From: Rehmannia glutinosa
Taxonomy: Eukaryota > Streptophyta > Magnoliopsida > Lamiales > Orobanchaceae
Direction of reading: 5' to 3'
Assembly: GCA_016081115.2 (NCBI GenBank)
Contig: CM071930.1
Coordinates: 29,341,641 to 29,405,640, forward strand
DNA: 64,000 nt
Of this stretch, positions 59,357 to 64,000 are shown one piece after another. The notes under the pieces are model-generated. The model did not search any database and was not told the origin of the DNA. It saw nothing but the letters and a program-made list of their open reading frames with translations. Both the position numbers and the translations under genes were made by a program. How positions within the stretch are numbered: position 1 is the stretch's first letter; each line of letters starts with the position of its first letter.

Positions 59357-60757
59357 TTACCAATTACGCCATTTCCATGGGTTGTGCCGTTCCCATTGTT
59401 GATGATATCTTCCCCTTGAGAAGTCACTTTGTTGATGCTGACTTCTTTGATTGCTCCATTTCCAAGGTTTGTTGCTTTCCCATTGTTGAAAGTCTCTTCT
59501 TCTTTGAAAAACATCTTGTTGATGATGTCTTTGCCATTTCCAAGGATTGTGTTCTTCCCATTTTTGATTATACCCTCTTCTTGGAAATTGGCTTTGTTGA
59601 GAATAGTTTCTCATTCTTTGATCAAATGAAACGGTCATTTGATGCCTTCTTAGCGGTATGAATTTTCTTGGATCATTATTTCGCCGGGTACCTAATATGA
59701 CATTATTTTGTGGTACCCTCAAGTGTTTGGGTCCTTTAGGATTAGCTTTGAGACTTTTAGGTCTCCAATAATGATTAGAGCTATTTCTAGCCCGACAAGT
59801 ATTAGCCGTATGACCCTTTTTACCGCAATAGAAGCATGTAATAATTCTAAGAGCATAATGACCAACATGCTTAGAGACTTGATTCTTTTTCATATGATTG
59901 ACAACATTAAGCTTATGGTCAAGTTCTAATTTCGAATTATCACAACAATCAATAATTTTATCGGTACTCAAGTCGGATTTAGATAAATCCTTTTTCATGC
60001 AATTAATATCCTCAACAAGAGTACTATTTTCTTTTTCAAGGTTTCTAACCTTTTCAAGTGTGGTGGTGTGAGCACATGATAGTGATTCATAGGAAGTAAA
60101 TAAACTATCCTTATCCTTTTTTAAAACATTGAATTCCTTTTTCAAATTTTTGTAATTAACGAGTAAGCTTTGGAATTCATTTTGAAGTTCATCATAATCA
60201 TTTTGCAAATCACTATAATCATTTTGTATGGCAATACCATATGAAGTAGAGGGTTTAAGACATACCTCGTTTTCTTCTTCGATGCCCATAAAACATTTTT
60301 CGACTTCATCACCGGAAGTTGTAAGAGGCTCATCCCATATGGTTGGATTTGATGTTGTATCCATTTGAGAAGTAGATGCTTTTGAGTTGCTCCTATCATT
60401 TGCAAATACTCCATAGATGGCTTCTAATTTTTGCCATACTTCATGTGCCGATCGAATTCCTACAAAATGTTCATATTCCAAATTAGTAAATGAACAATAT
60501 AAGATATTTAGAGCCTTACCGTTTAAGGAGATGATTCTCTTTTCTTCATCATTGAGCTCTTTGAAGCCTTTAGAGGTGTGTGGTGTATTCTTCGTTGGAA
60601 TGGATTCTCCATTTATGACGGTGTTCCAAATATCAAACCCGCAACCTTGTAAATAGCATTCCATTCTTTCTTTCCAAAATATGAAATTTTTGGAATCAAA
60701 CCGAGGTGGCTTGGTGGTGGAGGTGCCGGATAGATGAGCTTCGTTCGTAGCCGACAA
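59357..60757 (-). CDS. R4 gag protein, intact open frame
   Basis: 466 codons starting 47 bases after the primer-binding site. The N-terminal part (residues ~15-125) has RFDSKNFIFWKERMECYL and EVWQKLEAIYG, typical of UBN2/DUF4219-type copia gag. A predicted coiled-coil stretch rich in K, E, N and L occupies about residues 180-290. A CCHC zinc knuckle CFYCGKKGHTANTC is at about 308-321. The C-terminus carries three basic repeats of about 27 residues ending NPWKW or KPWKW. It would be the structural nucleocapsid precursor that packages element RNA. The frame is intact although the pol downstream is decayed. The chosen ATG is the first in frame after the primer-binding site. Confidence 0.9.
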   Translation of the reverse strand: MSATNEAHLSGTSTTKPPRFDSKNFIFWKERMECYLQGCGFDIWNTVINGESIPTKNTPHTSKGFKELNDEEKRIISLNGKALNILYCSFTNLEYEHFVGIRSAHEVWQKLEAIYGVFANDRSNSKASTSQMDTTSNPTIWDEPLTTSGDEVEKCFMGIEEENEVCLKPSTSYGIAIQNDYSDLQNDYDELQNEFQSLLVNYKNLKKEFNVLKKDKDSLFTSYESLSCAHTTTLEKVRNLEKENSTLVEDINCMKKDLSKSDLSTDKIIDCCDNSKLELDHKLNVVNHMKKNQVSKHVGHYALRIITCFYCGKKGHTANTCRARNSSNHYWRPKSLKANPKGPKHLRVPQNNVILGTRRNNDPRKFIPLRRHQMTVSFDQRMRNYSQQSQFPRRGYNQKWEEHNPWKWQRHHQQDVFQRRRDFQQWESNKPWKWSNQRSQHQQSDFSRGRYHQQWERHNPWKWRNW

Positions 60758-60803
60758 TCATTTCTCTTCACTCGCGATGTGAAACGAGCTTGCCAAAGAG
60801 TTT

Positions 60804-60816
60804 GGCTCTGATACCA
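60804..60816 (-). other. R4 primer-binding site
   Basis: Minus strand TGGTATCAGAGCC, two bases from the 5' LTR, complementary to the 3' end of initiator-Met tRNA. Confidence 0.9.
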
Positions 60817-60818
60817 CT

Positions 60819-62294
60819 TGTAAGTCCAAGCGGCTACGATAATCTAGAGGGGGGGGTGAATAGATTATCTCCATCTTTTCGATTTATCCCTCTTTTTCAA
60901 ACCGAATGCTCAAAGACAAATATAAAGGTGCGGAATATAAACAACACGCGTCGATTTATAGTAGTTCAACCCACCTAGGGCCTAATCTACTACCACCCCA
61001 GTATATCCGGGATGGATTTCAAAAAGAAAAAGAATTTTATTAATTACCAAAATTAATACAAATTCAACTTACAACACCTTGAAGAGCACCACACTCTTCT
61101 TCAACACCACCTTTGAGATTACCACAATCTCTTCTTGAAGATTACCACAATCTCCAACGGCACCTTGTGAAGATTACCACAATCTTCAACCTTGAAGAAT
61201 ACCAAATTCTTCAACACCTCAACAAGAAGATTACCACAATCTTCTTACACCTATCACCTAGATCACCCAAGTGTGTTCTTACCACAAGAACACTCCCAAG
61301 GATATCTTGTGTTGAATGACGACCACAAATTCAAGATTACAACTCGATAATTGATAATACAATAGAGTGCAAGTGTAATCAAGAATAGCCTAGACCTCAA
61401 GAATGTGAAAGTGAATAGCTAGGCAAATTACAACAAGAAATAAGACAATGTAAGAACAAGTATATTCTTGAGTGTATCTTGTTGTGTTGTAGTTTTCTCT
61501 CTTATTGTGTTGCTTCAATTCTTCCTCTATTTATAGAAGATGTCTTGGACATGATAGGCTCCTCCTAGGAGATTGAAATCTGTAAAAAATTGCAAGACAA
61601 ATGAAGAAAAGAGCTGTTAGAAATCAACCACTTAAATCAAGGAAAAGCATCGCAAAACTCAACGGATAGTTTGTCATTAAAAGAGGGGTTCGACCGGTCG
61701 CGCAGAGATAAGATTGAAATTGAATTCTGCGAATTTTTACACAGGGGGACCGGTCGCAGGGGGGTTCGACCGGTCGCCCCTATGTGTGACCGGTTGGAGG
61801 GATCAAAATTGAGAAACAAAAAGAGTCTGTTCTCAGGGGTACGTTCAGGTACCGGTCGCCCAAGGGGCTGACCGGTCGCCCCTAGGGCTGACCGGTCTCC
61901 CTCCCCCATTTCCCTTCAGTCCCGTTTTCTGTTTCAAAACTCAACACAGGTACGGGTTGCCCTATAGGGCGACCGGTCGAGCCTGAAACAAATGTGTTGT
62001 CCAATTTTATATCGAAAATAAACTCCAAGAAATACTCCGAAAAATAGTAAAAACATTTTAGACCGATCGGGAGTATTAGGACAACATTCAGGGACATAGT
62101 TTAGATGTAAAAACATTTTGACATAAAATCATTAAAAGCGTTGTCCATTTTAGTCAAAAACAAACTTGAAGAAATACTCAGGAAAATATGAAAACCATTT
62201 TAGATCATTTTGGAGTATTTGGACAACCTTTAGAAACATTGTTTTGGTGTAAAAACAAAATCATCAAAATCATGATAAAACCATTTATCAAACA
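60819..62294 (-). repeat. R4 5' LTR (right copy)
   Basis: Same edges as the left copy; hairpin units at about 61112-61243 and ACCGGTCG cluster at about 61690-61980. Confidence 0.92.
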
Positions 62295-62559
62295 CATCAT
62301 TCTAATTATTTTAGGCTAATAAGGGTATATTTGTACTTTTCTATATCATCAATTTTTTAATTAGGCGGGTTAATATCTTTAATAGCTATTTTTAAGATAA
62401 ATACAATCTTACCTTTTTAGTTGGCTGATTTTTAGGGAGAAAAAAATCCATCAACTTCAATCGTGTTTTTTCAGTTATTTTCATATCAAAACTGATATGT
62501 CTTCCGCCATTTTTTGCACCATCGTTCTCTCTCTACCCAAAACCCAGAGTCCTTCTTAT

Positions 62560-63110
62560 TTACTTAGTTAAATATTCTTGCATATTTATTGATGTTTTAT
62601 TGTATATTTAGTTCAGCAAAATTGTATACTTAGTTAAATGTCATTTTATACCTGGTTATGTTTTATTATATATTTAGTTCAGTGGAATTGTATACATAGT
62701 TTAGTGGAATTGTATACTTAGTAAAATGACGTTGTATACTTAGTTATGATTTATTGTATACTTGGTTCAGTGGAATTGTATACTTAATTATATAAGTAGT
62801 TTAGTGGATTTGTATACTTAGTTCTGTGGAATTGTATACTTGGTTAAGTGGAATTGTATACTTAGTTATATAACTAGTTCAGTGGAATTGTATATTTAGT
62901 TAAGTGTAATTGTTTACTTAGTTAATTGTTTATGTATACTTAGTAATATTTTAATATATAGTTAATTTAGTGTAATTGTATACTTAGTTAAATGTTTCTG
63001 TATACCTAGTAATGTTTTAATGCATAGTTAGTTCAGTGTAAAGTTAATGTTTATGTATATTTAGTCATGTTTTAATGTATAGTTAGTTTAGTGAATTTGT
63101 ATACATTTCA
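62560..63110 (+). repeat. Degenerate tandem array of GTATACTTAGTT units in M2
   Basis: Roughly 20 imperfect units of about 22-32 bases, typically AGTGGAATTGTATACTTAGTT. About a dozen exact GTATAC palindromes are present. The unit boundaries drift, but the core word is well kept. Confidence 0.85.
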
Positions 63111-63495
63111 TTAATTGTTGCATGTTTCTGTTGCCACATTTTCTGTAGCTGTTTATGTTTTTTTGTCAAGCTTGATCCAATGGAATAATTTGCAGAATCG
63201 AATGGAGCAGTACAAGTTGTTTTTGCGATGCAGAGATTGTTGTTGTGAAGAAGGGAGAGAAAGGGAGGGTAAATCGCGTGATTATGGGGACGTGATCAAT
63301 AACAGATCACATCCCTAATTTGCAGGAGGCGGTTACCATTTTTGTTTCATCTATTCCTATTTTACCCCTGCAAGTGTATATTTTCCTGTCAATTGATGTA
63401 TATATTTGTTCATATCTTGGCCATTGATTTATTTTTTAGATGGTGTAGATCTGTTCCTACGTTCTCACCTAGGAGGGTGGTCTCACAGGATCCCC

Positions 63496-63498
<3 letters not shown>

Positions 63499-63530
<32 letters not shown>
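63499..63530. repeat. (AT)n tract between M2 and M3
   Basis: About 16 AT dinucleotides between the M2 right terminus (CCTAGGAGGGTGGTCTCACA) and the M3 left terminus. Confidence 0.95.
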
Positions 63531-63534
<4 letters not shown>

Positions 63535-64000
63535 GGATTGGTTGAAATGAGACCAAGCCCTTTAAGTAAGAACATAAGACCACATCTAGACCATTGGATT
63601 TAATAATCAATGATCCAGATTTTACTATTAATTTTAAGCTTTGGCGCCTCACTCAGGGACAATAGGGTAATTTCGATCTAAAATTTCAGGGATATGTTTG
63701 TAATTATACCTGTTTTCATTTGGTAACAAAAATTTTACCTTATCTGAAGCCCACAATTTTAGGTTAAGTGTTTTTCAAAATCAAAACTGACTTTTCAGTT
63801 CTCAACTCACGAAACCACATCTCTGCAACTAGGGTGTGGATTTTCTTATTCTGTGAGATTCTATTCTTCTTCAATAGGGTGCGATTTTGTGCTTCTTCAC
63901 TAGGGTGCGAGTTTTTTTTCGGTGCAAATTTCTCAGCGAATTTCTTCACTAGGCTTCAGTTGTAAATTTTCAGTGAGTTTGATTTAATTTTCGTGGGTAA
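63531..64000. mobile_element. M3: third element of the (TA)n-bordered family, runs off the window
   Basis: Starts AAAGGGATTGGTTGAAATGAG and continues with ACCAAGCCCTTTAAGTAAGA, closely matching the M2 left end (GATTGGTTCAAATGAGACCA) and, inverted, the M2 right end. The visible interior has repeated CTAGGGTG(C/T)G words (63829, 63879, 63900) but no recognised gene. The other terminus is outside the window. Confidence 0.5.

Larger units (their letters stand above)
54454..62294 (-). mobile_element. R4: Sirevirus-type copia element, nested in M2
   Basis: LTRs 54454-55931 and 60819-62294 (about 1.48 kb), target duplication CATCA at 54449-54453 and 62295-62299. On the minus strand the 5' LTR is the right-hand copy. 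The primer-binding site (TGGTATCAGAGCC, plus-strand span 60804-60816), an intact gag, a decayed RT and a GGGAGAT-ending purine tract (55932-55945) follow. LTR length, UBN2-type gag and purine tract fit the SIRE/Maximus lineage. By eye the LTRs differ at two to three dozen positions, suggesting a fairly recent insertion. Confidence 0.93.
54364..63498. mobile_element. M2: (TA)n-bordered TIR element, split by R4
   Basis: The left part 54364-54453 starts GATTGGTTCAAATGAGACCA and continues, after removing R4 and one CATCA copy, at 62295. The right end, read on the minus strand, gives GATCCTGTGAGACCACCCTC then CTAGGTGAGAACGTAGG, an inverted relative of the left end. Without R4 the element is about 1.3 kb. 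It contains a GTATAC array but no transposase motif. AT tracts lie on both sides (54351-54363 and 63499-63530). Confidence 0.6.

Overview
The window is plant nuclear DNA, almost certainly from a eudicot. It is AT-rich and intron-rich, and it is dominated by transposable elements around one small tandem gene family. The only well-supported cellular genes are three head-to-tail paralogues on the minus strand encoding LYSINE HISTIDINE TRANSPORTER (LHT1-type, AAAP/Aa_trans family) proton-coupled amino-acid permeases. All three share the same eight-exon structure with identical intron phases. LHT-A (987-11594) has a one-base frameshift in exon 5, counted from the start codon. LHT-B (17460-36462) has an open frame of 450 codons spread over 19 kb. 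LHT-C (45030-48256) is compact, encodes 462 aa and uses a GC 5' splice site.

Layout. 1-986: no gene seen, then the LHT-A 3' flank. 987-11594: LHT-A, whose intron 2 holds a full-length but decayed Ty1/copia element (R1, 4686-11102, 5-bp target duplication AAAGC) inserted 10 bp from the splice donor. 11595-17459: LHT-A upstream region, expanded relative to LHT-B by about 3.7 kb of repeats, including two MITE-like elements whose empty sites are present next door, tRNA-like sequences and a TIR element. 17460-36462: LHT-B, with copia R2 (18438-23213, LTRs identical by eye) in a formerly ~95-bp intron, a palindromic/GA-rich element in intron 4, and copia R3 (26645-35972) in intron 1. The 5' LTR of R3 is itself split by a gag-pol-less LTR element (26699-31567). 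36463-45029: LHT-B upstream region and a probable non-autonomous Helitron (37888-43863) carrying a solo LTR, followed by a TIR element. 45030-48256: LHT-C. 48257-50619: no gene seen. 50620-64000: at least three elements with related degenerate terminal inverted repeats (M1, M2, M3), each bordered by (TA)n microsatellite tracts. M1 carries remnants of a FAR1/MULE-type protein. M2 is split by a Sirevirus-type copia element on the minus strand (R4, 54454-62294, target duplication CATCA) with an intact gag.

The transporters would act at the plasma membrane in amino-acid uptake. The rest of the sequence records insertions: every LTR element lying inside an LHT intron is antisense to its host gene. 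The most unusual structure is the serial (TA)n-flanked array M1-M2-M3 at the right end. Everything is read by eye from the sequence; no database search was possible, and family names rest on recognisable motifs.
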